Below are positions 26,048 through 38,502 of a DNA stretch of 64,000 bases, piece after piece. The first letter of the stretch is position 1. Every line of letters starts with the position of its first letter. Source of the DNA: Sycobia sp. Sy_11 (taxonomy: Eukaryota > Arthropoda > Insecta > Hymenoptera > Epichrysomallidae); the NCBI GenBank assembly GCA_018907035.1, contig JACCIC010000002.1, positions 3,645,001 to 3,709,000 on the forward strand, given 5' to 3'. The translations under genes and the position numbers were made by a program. Below the pieces are notes generated by a model. It saw nothing but the letters and a program-made list of their open reading frames with translations, was not told where the DNA came from and did not search any database.

Positions 26048-26217
26048 AATTAAGGGATAATGCATTTAGGAACATTATAAATAGGTTTTATGAGCAATGG
26101 CAATTCGATTATTTTCGGACATCACGTTCAAAAATTGATTTTGAGATTAGACCGGTGAAGAATATTTTAAGCTAGAATAATATGTTAACCTCCCATACGT
26201 AACTTTCAATTAATTTG
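26048..26217. promoter_or_regulatory. 170-bp strongly conserved block upstream of copy 3
   Basis: Partner of 15970-16139, with 4 mismatches by eye. Same position relative to the TATA box as in copy 2. Confidence 0.6.
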
Positions 26218-27570
26218 TTCGATTTCGTTGTATACAATACAAGACAAAACTGATGTAAAAATTTATTTTTTACCTCGGAAGGCCAAAAAAAGACTCAGGT
26301 GTAAATGTGTGTAGATGAATTCATCAATTTTTACAGCAATCATAAAATATACTATTTTAATACATTTATTTCTTTCTGAATATACTAAATTAAAATATCA
26401 ATTTAGACGTTTATATTTTCATATACAATAATCAGAAAAATTGAATTTTTCGGCTTATCTTTTAAACTTTTATAGACTAAAACTTGAAAATTAGCAAAAA
26501 AAAATTTGAAGCTCATTCGTATCACTATGTTGAGGCAATTTACTGTTTAGTTTAATTAGATTTTTTTGCTAGAGAAATGCGGTGTTTGAAAATTTTATGT
26601 TTTATGACTACAGGAATTAATTATATTTGAAACAGTGTAATTTTTATTATTGTTACAAGGATATCTGCTTAAAACTACTATCACATTGCGCTCTATAGTA
26701 CAAACATATGCTTCGAAGCCATTTTAAAGAAAGCTTAAGTAATGCTCACAGACATTTAGTTATGTTTATGTTCCAGGAGTTGATTTCCAATCATTTTGAA
26801 TGATTCAAATATCTAAATAATTTTAACTCAACGACAGCATCCAGCTCTGTATTTCTAATCGCTTTCTTATGTGTTTGATGATATTTGAAATATATGAATA
26901 ATGTTGACTCAGAAACCTGGACGGGCAGTGGAAAAATAGTATTTATAATTGTCCAAAATGCATGTTGACATTTAGACAAAACTTTCCCCTCAATAATTAT
27001 TGATCCTGATACTGTATTGCATTAATGCTAACAAGAAAAATAAAAAATTTCAAATCACAATTACAATTTTATTATTATGTCAGGACTCCATTTGTTCTAC
27101 AATTTCAAAATATTTAAGTAGCTTAGACTTCATAATATTTTGTAATAGTTTAATAAGCAAGCAGATTTTTATTTTGGTTGTTATTGAGAGCTGGATTGGA
27201 GACACTGGTTGTATATATTGTATTAAAACTTTAAACTAGAAGGCATACAATTGTTAAATTAATTAAGCAATGCATTCAAATATATTGATTACATTCTGTC
27301 AAAAAGTTTTCGATAAATAATTTATTACAACTAATTTTTTTTTATATACAAAAGATGTATTAGGCATACATGACACATAAAATATTAAATTTATTGTTAT
27401 AAATATAATTAGATTTTTTGTTTTATTAACGAGCCGTTATTATGTCAAGAATATTAGTTTAAAAAACATCTGTGTAAAAGGAGTCCTGCTGAAACTTAAA
27501 ATCGATTTTTATGTTACGCAAGCGAAAATTCTACGACTACTTACATCAGTCACGTAGATTTTTCTTGAGT
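26218..27570. other. spacer between copies 3 and 4, with the 3' tail of copy 4
   Basis: AT-rich DNA homologous in two blocks to the spacer between copies 2 and 3. No gene seen. The right end carries the conserved downstream tail of copy 4, with AATAAA on the minus strand at 27422-27427. Confidence 0.5.
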
Positions 27571-27576
27571 TTTCGC

Positions 27577-29166
27577 TCAATTTGACATATCGTCAATGGT
27601 ATAACAAAACATACTAAATGATCCACGTTCGCCATTCATTGCATTAAAAATCGATACACAATATTCTGCATTGCTTTTCTGAAAAATTTTCACTGTCAGG
27701 TGATCTGGTTTAACTGAACATTTTAATCCTTCGAGTTCGTCAGAAAATAGCTCTACTCCATTCTCTCCAATATTAACGAAACGATAGTTACTAGTTTCTC
27801 CTGCATCACATATCACTGCCAACTGTCCTGCACGAGGTAAATTATATAATGCAATAATCACATTAGGCCGATGACTCCATTTTAATTTTACAAATTCTAA
27901 GGAGGACCCGTCGTAATTAAATCGTTTGCATTTAATAATATTACAGAATGAAAGAATTCCATTGGAACTAGACCAACCAAGATCATCTTCTTCAGTGCTG
28001 CTCCCCAAAGTTCGTACTCCTGAAAGGTTCATTATTAAGGTTCGTTTGAGAGATTAAATTTTTGAAAATGAAAATAGTTTATACAGTATAGCAGTTGATT
28101 TTTAAGGGAAGCACTAACTGTAATGTTAATCTAGTGTTATAGAAATTAAATTCAAAGGTACAGCTAATACATAAAATTTTGCGGCGAAGGTAATGATGCA
28201 ATCAAAAAGTTCAAATAGTAGAACGCGTACCAAGGAATAACATTTAAATATTTCAGAACGCGTTTGCTAACATATTGATATCTTGCCAATATATTTGCGC
28301 TTTTACTAATACTTTCGCGTAAAGTTGTTCCATAAAATCTCAGAAATAGAAAGAAAATTTCAACTCAATCTAGTTTCATTTCAACTGATTACGCTACATT
28401 TGTCGATATTAAGCACCCATATCTACTATCACAACCAGTTTTTAGAACAGAATTAAGAAGGAATATGGTTATTATCATTCGATTTTTACCACCAATTTTA
28501 TAAGAAAAGTTTATAGAAAAATGGAATACATAAAAGTCAATACTTATTAGTATATTAAGTAGAAATTTTAGTATACTTTGTTATAAATTGTTTAATTTCA
28601 TATTTTGTATTTTTAGAATCTCTCATTCACATGAAATTAAGATTATAAACGAAAAATAATATCTTTTTAGTGAAAAAACGTTTAAAAATATTGTTTTTCA
28701 AAATAGATTTACTCAAACATAGAAAAGTCAGAAGTAGAGTCAGATTCGAATGTTGAAATTACAATTCAAGTTAATATACTAAATAAATAACTTACCATCA
28801 GCACGTAACAAATGATAGAATATGGAACTAGATAAACTGATAGTAATAAATAATTTGTTAGCATTGTTTTCTATATTTTCAATAGAATGCATCATCATTG
28901 TATCAGTAAAAGAGAACCAAGGCTGTATTGCACTAGCTCGATTATTTCTGTCCACGGTCATTCTGCAGTATTTCAAATCACAGGTACTGTAATCCCTGAA
29001 GAATACCTCAAAACTATTTAAGGAAGTAGTAATAAATATATCACCATCTTCATAACTAGTATGATCAACTTCTAGTTTTTGTACTGTTGATTGACAAGTT
29101 GCCATATTGAATGTTTGTATTGTTACAAGTGCACGTTTCGGATCATTATCATAATACTCATCATTG

Positions 29167-29197
<31 letters not shown>

Positions 29198-29588
29198 TAT
29201 TGTCAACAATATCATCATCTTTCTTTTGGGGGAAATCGAATAGTTCCCGCCAAACGAAAATCACTTTGTTTTCGCCCCAGAGCCGCGCTTCTCCATATTT
29301 AATTATTCCGTCTGCATGTTCAGTTATTAAATCCACTGGGCAGGAGAACGATTTCAAATTAGTGAACACATTTTGATCGAGTCTTACGGTGCATTTAGCA
29401 CTCTGTTCAGCATGACGAGATTTACAAACTGCATAAGCTACTGATCCTTTATCAACGTTATTCTTCCCAGTTACTAAATTTTTATTTTGAAATTTATAAC
29501 TCTTTACCAAATTCCTTGGGCTACAGATGACTTCTGAGGTACAACATAAGACAGTAAATATTACCACCACTAGTTTTGACGTCGACAT
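27577..29588 (-). CDS. array copy 4: secreted 12-cysteine protein, unrecognised family
   Basis: Coding exons are 28796-29588 and 27577-28019. The donor is GTAAGT at 28790-28795 and the acceptor TTTCAG ends at 28020. The phase-1 join gives 411 aa. The ATG at 29588 starts the signal peptide; an acceptor TTGTTCAG at 29614-29616 lies 25 bases upstream. The mature start is SPRNLVKSYKF. All 12 cysteines are present (for example C55, C66, C83). The acidic loop at residues 123-149 includes ten Asp in a row, encoded by a GAT-rich microsatellite seen as (ATC)n on the plus strand near 29161-29200. The end of the first coding exon differs from copies 2 and 3, and the last exon is three residues shorter. 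Function unknown. Confidence 0.87.
29161..29200. repeat. coding (GAT)n microsatellite in copy 4
   Basis: A trinucleotide run, ATC on the plus strand and GAT on the coding strand, with few interruptions, inside the acidic loop. Triplet slippage here changes loop length without breaking frame. Confidence 0.85.
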
Positions 29589-30141
29589 GTCTGGTCTTCT
29601 CAATAGTTATATTCTGAACAAAAATGAAGAATTAAGAGCTTTATGATAGTACATCGCAGACATTAATTCTTCGATTAGTAAATCAACCATTATTTAAACG
29701 TTAAGTTTCTTTATGTATATTTACTTAGCTCCATATAGTATAAAATCGAAAAACATAATCCAGAACTATATTCAAGGGGTTAGATTTCCTAGACTATTTT
29801 AAATGTTAACTGAATTTCTTATAAAATAAAGATAGGCAATTAAAAGCGCTGAAGTTGTTTTCAAAATATACTATTTATTTAACTAAAATGTAATATTTGA
29901 ACTCATGGCTGCTGCATGCATGGGTATCCCGCAATACAAAGAAAAAAATCCAGAGTTAAATTTTTATAGATTTTCTGGTAAATATAACTTTATCAGTCCA
30001 AAAATGAATTATAAGAAAAAGGAACTGGACTCTTTCTGTATGCCGTGTCGTTGAATACGAAAAGAGGTATTTATTTATTTGAAACATTACGTAAATTTGA
30101 TTATTGTAATGTAAAAATAATTAAGGATTATTTGGTCCACA

Positions 30142-30260
30142 GTTTTTGAAGATGAACGGTAGCGGTTTGAAACGTCTAAGGTAAAGTTAAATTTAAGGTG
30201 ATGGGGCAGTCAGGTCCTTTGCTAAGATAGAATATAGTTTATTTTTATTTTTTTTTTTAC
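30142..30260 (+). mobile_element. Penelope-like terminal sequence remnant
   Basis: Contains AACGGTAGCGGTT (a small hairpin) followed by TGAAACGTC, then AAATTTAAGGTGATGGGGCA and a T-rich tail. It is homologous to 34448-34560. The layout, a CTGA-GA-like box, a hairpin, then GAAAC, resembles the hammerhead-bearing ends of Penelope-like elements. The first box is degenerate here (TTGAAGA). Confidence 0.45.
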
Positions 30261-30299
30261 TTTTCAATTTTATTCTAATTTAATTTTTTTATGCGGAGT

Positions 30300-31000
30300 T
30301 AGTGTGCACCAAATCGTTATTTATACGCGTAAACAAAGATTTCGTCCTAAGTAGGAGGTTGGGTGGTATGTTTGCACCTTCTGCACTCTTTGACGTATAG
30401 GGAGCATAGAAATGTATATGGAGATGTATGAGTACGTATCTATGTGGATATACATATATGTAGGTGTATATGAATGTGTATATGCATATATGCATCAGTT
30501 CGCTGCATTTGGGTATCTTTCGGCACGTCCAGGAAATCCCCAAGTATCTACTTATTAGGCGTCGGTAACCGCTTCGGCGCGGGCGAGGCCATTTCACCAT
30601 CTGCTTTCGAAGCAGCCAAACTCGGAGATAAAGGAACAGGAGCGGGGAAATTTGCTCCGTATTTTCCACGATTTCCTAACAGACCTTTTCAAAGGGGCAT
30701 TAGTTTTCATCGCCGTGCTGAGACCCTAACACATTTCTTCCAATTTGTATGTGTGCGTTGAATGCCGTACCTCCGCTCATGATTCGACAATTGCTTGTGC
30801 TGTATAGTTCTAATTTAAGTGTTTCTGTGTGTGTGAAGTTTGATATTTTCATTGGCGATTCTACCAAGAAAGGCCTAGCGATCAATAAGTCTCCGAGGCA
30901 TCGAAACGGTGCACACTTTTCGTTGCAACCATATCTTTCTAAGCCCACATCTTCGTAGGCCCGCGAGGTGGAAAAAAGTAAGAGAGCTCTCGTTTTCTAG
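30300..31000. other. moderately GC-rich unidentified block in intron 1 of copy 4
   Basis: Composition rises from about 30300 to 31000, with frames open on both strands (for example 30474-30761 plus and 30289-30669 minus) but no recognisable domain and no homologue in intron 1 of copy 3. It directly follows the Penelope-like remnant, so it may be transposon-derived. I see no clear gene. Confidence 0.35.
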
Positions 31001-32043
31001 ATGCATGGCCATAATAGCCACCGTTTAATACGTGTGAATTTAGCGTCAATCAGGCAGTTATTCGACTGTAGTTACAATTAATTTAGATACAGTCTATGTT
31101 TAAGATGTTTGCGACCTTTGCGGCCTTTTCCTGCATGTAATCATGTAGTTTTTACGCCCTTAGTTAATAACTTTTAGTTATTTAAATACATTATTAGAAT
31201 TTAATTTCTCCGAGTATGCATGATTGTACACCTGACACATTAAATCCCGTTCATCCTAATTATTTTATTTAATTATTCAATTATATTTATATTTATTATA
31301 TCTATTTTATATCTAATTTAATTATTCTTATATTTATTATGATGTTTATATTATTTAATTTTTCTTCATTTATTGTAACTATTTTATGTTATCAAATTAT
31401 TTTATATATTTTTACATTACACTAGTATTTCAAATTATGAAAACACTATATATACTTTGTATATATTGTTATTCAATATAGAACGTAGTTTTATGTATAA
31501 AACAGCTTTTAAGTCTTATGATTTTAATGGAAAATGATTTTTAGCTCAGAAATTGTATGTACACATTGAAAAAGCGTCGGTAGAACAGAGTTTCATAATT
31601 TTTCAATGATTTGAAATTTCGAGATCCAAACATTTCGAATGAAATAAATATAATAAAATATTTCTCAATTATAGTTTCGGCTGTTAGGGACATTTTAAGA
31701 TAAAAGAATATTTTATATAATCTAAATATGTAATTTTTATATTGCTTTTTATTATTTCTCATTGATTAATGGTAGCTTGAAGTATTTAATCACTTCTTTG
31801 TTATTCAATGAATCATGTATTGAAAACACCAAAATATATTAGATATTTTTATGTTTTATTTATTTTTTATGTCATTTTAAAAAAACTTTATGATAATAAA
31901 GTTGTTATTAAATTTATGATAATAGAAGAAAAATACAGATTACATTTAAACCGATTTGAAATATATAAACAAACATATGTCCAACCTTCTCGATATTTCA
32001 TTTATGCATGTTCAGTTTCGATGAGGACGAATTAATTTATACA

Positions 32044-32046
<3 letters not shown>

Positions 32047-32105
<59 letters not shown>
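32047..32105. repeat. (TA)n tract in intron 1 of copy 4
   Basis: A pure TA run of about 59 bases near the promoter of copy 4. Confidence 0.92.
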
Positions 32106-32108
<3 letters not shown>

Positions 32109-32274
32109 AGACTGAATAAGATTCTACAAAACCAATAATGTAAAAAACTATTATTACAAATTTAATAAAGTATTATTACGATTTTTACTAAACTAAAATT
32201 TGTAATAATCTCGTATAAAAGCCACGTCATATAGGCATACGTAATGGAGTCTTTTGCAATAGAGTTTAAGTTAT

Positions 32275-32353
32275 ACTTACAGAAACTTTATTATGTTACT
32301 TCCCAATATTCGACTTGAACTACATTTCTCATTTGTCGTTCTTCCCTATTTAA
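32275..32353 (-). promoter_or_regulatory. copy 4 core promoter and non-coding first exon
   Basis: On the minus strand: TATA box TTTAAATA (32346-32353), TAGTTCAAG near 32313-32322, a leader with TATTGGGAAGTAAC as in copy 2, and the donor GTAAGTATAACTTAAA (GTAAGT at 32275-32280). With the acceptor at 29614 this gives a 2.7-kb intron 1. Confidence 0.68.
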
Positions 32354-32359
32354 ACACCT

Positions 32360-32907
32360 ACTCATCTGCATAGATAAATGCATCCCAATATCATTCTGAA
32401 CACTTATGGCGCTTATATAAGGATTTACATCGTTTTCTCTGTAACAGCGTCAGATACTTATGTATTTCTATTTATATATAGGGTGTCTTCAAAGTAATAC
32501 CACATATTGACAGATTAATAATAATCAGGCGATAATTCATCGTACAGTCATGTGTATGAAATATTGTCTAATTTTTTTGCTTTTTGATTAAATAATATTT
32601 CATTTTATTATATTACATTGATTAAGAACTGATTGATTCGACATAAACAAGTAAGAATAGTTATAAAATTCGTTGAAGATTCATCTTAAAATTGAAAAAT
32701 GATATATAAAACTTAATTTTTCATGATGAGGATAGTCAACAATAAATCTTGGCAATACTTCTTGTAAACAAGCATATGATTAATTTACTTCTCGTTTTCT
32801 TTATTACGAACATCCAACTTTCAATTTTGAATACATTGAATACAAAAATTAACTTCACTTAAGAATCTACTCACAATTATTATTATTATGCATTGTTTCA
32901 GTTCAGA

Positions 32908-32968
<61 letters not shown>

Positions 32969-35000
32969 TCTTAAAGCTCGTTAAATTAATTTCAGAATTA
33001 AAATCCAACTCTCCAAAGTAGAAAAATTCTATACTTACAAAATGTTTTGTGATAATGAACATCATCACTTGTATATCTGTAATATGGAAAAGCAATTTTG
33101 AACAATGTAAACATTTGTTAATTATAAATAGATATCCTTTTTTTAAATTACGATTGAACAGCTACGTATGAAATGTAATTCTTCATATTCTATGTAGTTG
33201 ATTAGCTGTCGCTTAAATAATATTATATTAGCTAGTCTGTTTTTCTTCTCTGTCTCTCTGTTCATCTCTCTTTTTCTCTCTGAAAGAATAATAATTAGAC
33301 TATTCTTTCTTAAATATGGTGTTGAAATCAAGATTCTCACGATATTTCTTCAGATTTTTACTATCTTGCAGTTTTTATGCTTCTTAGTCTACGTATTGTA
33401 ATTAGAGGATTTTTTAGCAAAATGTTTAGACTTATTGAATACATGTCTAGTTTATTAACAGAAGCTATTTCTTAGAATATAGAGTATTTATTTTGCAAGT
33501 TTTTGGCTTCTTACCACAAACGTCATTAATTGAAGGAATAATTATTATCGAAAATATTTCAAAAGCTTTAAAAAATTATGATTTGAATTTATCTTGGAAA
33601 ATACGAACAAATTTAAGAAATATTTGTAACAAAACATATAGGTCTAATCGAAAGACATTATAATTCTAGAACTTTTTTCGCTGAAAAAATATTTCTGGAG
33701 AAAAAAATCAGCATTTCCTCCTCAGGATCCCTTGAAGCATCAGTGGTCGATGTGGTCCAGAAATCCACAGGGTTCCCATGGCCTTTTTTTATTCGCACGG
33801 ATTCAAAAGATTTTGTAAACGTATTATAACTTCCTATACACGATTTCCAAGGGTATCTTGTTCGAAAGCGGTAGACAAATGGTTATTAATAATTTCATTG
33901 TTTCAAAAGACTGTAAAAACCAAACCATGCTATAGAATGAAATTTTAAAGCACTACGTCTCATAAATTTTTCTCTAGAAATCAGCTAATTTTTATAAAAT
34001 CTAACAATATTGGTTACGTCTCGAGATATTGCACATTTAGTCAATATAAGCAGTAAAATTACGTTCCGCGCTCACTTTTCCTTAGAAGCCTTCTTCAACA
34101 TAGCTGGTCAATTATTCCTATCATTGTATGAATTATATTTACTTATGATATTATTTTTTTGTTACGTTCTTTCGATTTTGAAAATGTAAACATTTTTTAA
34201 CAAGTTATTAAAAATAAATATAAAAGAGAAACTCTTGAAAATATTCATATTTTGAAGAATCCCAATAATGTAAATTTAATGTTAGAGTCAAGTAAATTGG
34301 ACAGCACTTATCACTCCTTATTAATATAAAATTTGTATTTCGCATTTAAGTTAAGAAAGCGGGGTCCTGTAAATGTTATACTAATAAATTTAGAGTGGGG
34401 ATGGGGTATATAAAGTAGCATACTGGGTTTTTCAATTTAGTTTAGTTCCTGAGGAAGAACCGTAGTGGTTCGGAACTTAGGACACCAAGGTGATTCTAAA
34501 TTTAAGGTGGTGGGTGCAGTCAGGTTGTCCTTTACTAACATAGAATAGTGCTTTTATTATTTTTATTTTATTATTAATTTTATTTTATTTTTATTTTTAA
34601 TTTTTAATATAATTTATTGTAGTAATAACTTTTATTTCAGATTCTACGCGGGTGAACATAAACAAGGACAGTCTGACTGTCATTATTTTAGCTAATATAT
34701 TATATTATAAAGACTGTAAGACCGGTAAAAATATTTATTAATTCAATATAATCAGTTTGAATATATAAATATAATGTAAACCTTTTTTTTTAATAATAAC
34801 AAATTTTAGTTATATCAAGGATATTGGTCTACATAAGAATCTTTCCCTGAGTTATGAAATGTTAATAATTTTTTTTTATTTTAAAATATAATTATTTCAA
34901 CTAGAAAGTACCACAGTTTACAAGTAATTTCTGCTTTGTGCTTGGCCAAAAATAAATAGGTCAGTGAGTTTTCAAACAGACAAGTGGATTCTATTTGAGT
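32360..35000. other. spacer between copies 4 and 5
   Basis: AT-rich DNA without a convincing gene. A (TA)n tract lies at 32913-32965. Upstream of the copy 4 promoter, around 32470-32540, there is a partial match to the GGATGTCTCC-AAAGTAA region that precedes the conserved block of copies 2 and 3. A Penelope-like remnant lies at 34448-34560. Confidence 0.4.
34448..34560 (+). mobile_element. Penelope-like terminal sequence remnant
   Basis: CCTGAGGAAGAACCGTAG followed by TGGTTCGGAAC, then AAATTTAAGGTGGTGGGTGC and a TTTTATT-rich tail; homologous to 30142-30260. It has a CUGANGA-like box, an AACC/GGTT hairpin and a GAAC-like box, which resemble a decayed hammerhead core. A TATA-like GGTATATAAAGT lies about 40 bases upstream, near 34405. 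Confidence 0.45.
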
Positions 35001-35028
35001 TTTCTCTCAGATTGGTTTTCATCAAGTC

Positions 35029-37043
35029 TTAACTAATCATATCGTCGTTAGTAAAACAATACATTCTATAACTTGCCCAACCATATTCGCTAAATATACC
35101 TTGGAAAAGCGATACACAATATTCCATTACACTTTTCATAAATATTTTTACGGTCAGGTAATCTGGTTTAATCGAACATTTCATTCCTCGCATATCATAC
35201 GAAAATTGTTGTTCTCCATTTATATTGAGTTTAAGAAAGCGATAATTATTATTTGGTGGTGAACTACAAGCAACTGCCAAATAGCCCCCAAAGGGCAAAT
35301 TGTAAAATGCCATAACCTCACTAAGCTCAGGCTGTGTACGTAATGTTATATTCATTAACGATCCTCCATCATAATTAAATAGTTCGCATTCGTAGATGGA
35401 ACAAACAAGAATAATATCGTTCGAAGTGGACCAACCAAGATCATCGCCCAAGTTATTTTTCTTTAATATTTTTATTTCTGTAAATGGAAATTTTAATATA
35501 TCCTTAAGAAATCAAATTAAATTAATTTTTAACAATATGAAATAAAAGAAATATGAAATATTAGTTAGATATGTACAACAATCAATTCATAATAATCGCT
35601 GAAAATATTGAATTGTAATTATTCGTTATTATTTACTACTAAGCGTCAAAAAGATATATTGTAAATAATTTACTAAAGAAACAAAATCAGTTAATCACCG
35701 AAACCTTAAATTCTTACTATTTAAAAGGTCAATTTAATGTCAATGTTAAATTAATTATTTAATGCCAATTTAATGTCAAAATGGCAATTTAATAACAATG
35801 CTATCAAAAAATTTTTAAATTGCAATGCAAATACCGATGCTAAATTTTGCGCCTTTTACTTTATGGCATAGAAAAAATTTTTAATGTAGAAGATCTTACG
35901 TATAAAAATAAATTAAAAATATTATACTAGGTCAAGGTCGTTAATGCAAGCATTCATTCAATCAGAACATTTCAAATAATTGACGAATTTGTAAAAGTTA
36001 TGATTTATATGCAAGTTATGCTTTTTAAATATCATCATGTTGAAGTATTCTTTGAAGTAATAAAGCTGCAAAATATTCTCTGTGCACCTTATTTTTGAAA
36101 ACATAAATGGGAAATAAATATTTAGAAATTTTAAATGTAATAATTAAAGTACATTTACTAATTTTGACTATATCTTTTATTATCAATTCTCTGCGCAGAA
36201 AACTATATGATAAATTATTGACGAAGCTGTTTTTTTTTTTTTTGAAAGAAAACTTGTTTTATTTTTTCCTTTTCAAATATTTTATATGCGCTTATTAATT
36301 AATTATAAGAAAACTGAACGGAACAACTTACCAAACGGAGTCACCAATGAGAACAACACCTTGTCCGAATTCTCATCTTCCTCTTCGATAGATACGACAA
36401 CCCTGTTATCATGATTGGGAATATGATCGATAGCATATGTCATGCCGACCTTCGTGAACGACCTTTCCACGTCGAAGACTTCGCTATTACTAATTACGGT
36501 CATTTTGCAGAATTCATTGTCGCAGAGATCGTCATTCATAAAGTAAGCGCTAAGGCTGTTCACATCGGTAACGATGAATATTGAATACTGCATGTTGTCG
36601 GCTCGGTCAATCGCCACAGTGTACACCGTTGCATCGCAGCTTGTCATGTTTATTGTTTGCAGGACTGCTATGGGCCGCTGCGTCGAATTCGTGTCAATAT
36701 CCCGCCACGTGAAGATTACTCTGTCTTCGCCCCAGAGCTCCAATCTGAAATGGTCAATTTTTCCAATTGGGTTTGCGGTCGCCAAATCCAGCGTGCACGT
36801 GTCCGTTTCAATGTCATCGAACACGTTCCTTTGCAGTATCACTTTGCATCTCCCGCTCTGCTCGAAGGGATCGATTTCGCAAAGTGCATAGGCTATCGTT
36901 GTCCTGTCAATGTGATTAATTCCGATTACCAACTGTTGATTTCGAAATGTATAGCTCTTTACCCAACTTTTTGGGCGACAGCTGACTTGCGAGCTGCAGC
37001 ACAATATTCCAAGCATCAACATCGCCGACTTTAAACGTGACAT
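35029..37043 (-). CDS. array copy 5: divergent secreted 12-cysteine protein without acidic loop
   Basis: Coding exons are 36332-37043 and 35029-35477. The donor is GTAAGT at 36326-36331 and the acceptor TTTACAG ends at 35478. The phase-1 join gives 386 aa. The ATG at 37043 starts a signal peptide (hydrophobic core LMLGILCC, Cys22); an acceptor ATTTCAG at 37074-37076 lies about 30 bases upstream. The mature start is RPKSWVKSYTF and all 12 cysteines are conserved. The acidic loop of the other copies is replaced by a short DTNSTQRP turn carrying a possible N-glycosylation site; a second lies at INMTSC. Its first coding exon is visibly richer in G and C than those of the other copies. It may be the most ancestral or most constrained member. 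Function unknown. Confidence 0.87.
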
Positions 37044-37073
37044 GATCTGCGTTCAAATTAGCGCGGTTTCCGA

Positions 37074-38434
37074 CTGAAATATATGTACACAATAAATATA
37101 TATATCATTAATAACTTTCAATAAAAATTTCATTGTTATCATTTTCTCAAAGATTAGGTAGTTTTTAAACCTTTAATAAGTATTAAAAATTCTTATAGAG
37201 CATTTGATTTAGATTATCTATTACTGATATTTTTATTTGTGTATTATTTCTTAACGACGGTCGGTACTTGTAAGTATCGGAAAATCGGAATACCATAAGG
37301 GTGTTTCTATATATACCGATTTTACGGACCAATGTATAGTGTACCACATTAGACGATGTGGAATCGGCATTTTCTACGTATTGGGTTCAAGCTTCTTTTG
37401 TATCTCTGTTGTAATAAACGATACCGGAGCTTCTGCTGCTCGCAGGTATATTCTGGTGTGATCGGGGTTAAGAGATTGTGAAATTTCTCATACAGATTTG
37501 ATTGATCTTGAGTATCGCCCAGTATTATCGATCGATACTTATTTAAATAATAATTGCATGTTTACATTCTCTGAAGTTCGATTGGTTTTTTTGATAAAAT
37601 TAGCGTCGAATCGAAATGGCTGCATTTCTTTCGCTTCGCTCAAATGAAACAGTGATATCAACGGGTGAATGAAATATAAGGAGGTAGTTATAATCGTACA
37701 TGAAAGAGGAGTTTAATTAAATATATAGGAAAGTAAAAAGATAATTAGAAATGGCCAAATCTTCTGGAGCGTAATTAAAAATCAAATTAAAGAGCATCAA
37801 CTCTGACCGTTTATTGGGTTTCGTTGAAAGAAATTCAAAGAAAATCGCGGTCGTTCGAAAGGGGGCAAATAGTGCTTCAGTTGTATATCACCTAAAGTCA
37901 CTTTAGAGTATAGAAAATCTAGAATTCGCGATATACCAAGATCCTTTGGAAGATGGATTCTTCTTAATTTTGTTATGAAAACTCGGTCGATTATCGTTCA
38001 TCTGTGCTCGAGTTCTAAATTTCAAATAATTTTTAGGATAGTACAGCCGCAAGTTTTACTCGGCGTCAAACTTCCGATGAATAATTTTTGCTTCGAAAAT
38101 ACTCACTTAAGATGTCACGTCAACGTATAATGCAGTTCTTTCATTGTGGCGGGAGCCCACGTCGAATGAATTTAGCCAAGCGCGTGTATCGCAATGGGAC
38201 GAACGAGGGACAGGCGGGTAAGGATTCTTATTTTTGAATTTACAAGAGAATGAAATGAGGTTATGTAAATTCCGTGGAATGGGATTTACGGGGATTTACG
38301 TTGACAAGCTGATGAGTCACCGTATACAGGTACGTCGCATTTCTTTTCCAAAATCCTTCTCATAATAGTCACGACGCCAACACCTCGTTTCGCGTTAAAC
38401 ATGACACTAGCTTTATCAAGGTATTATGTTTTCT

Positions 38435-38502
<68 letters not shown>

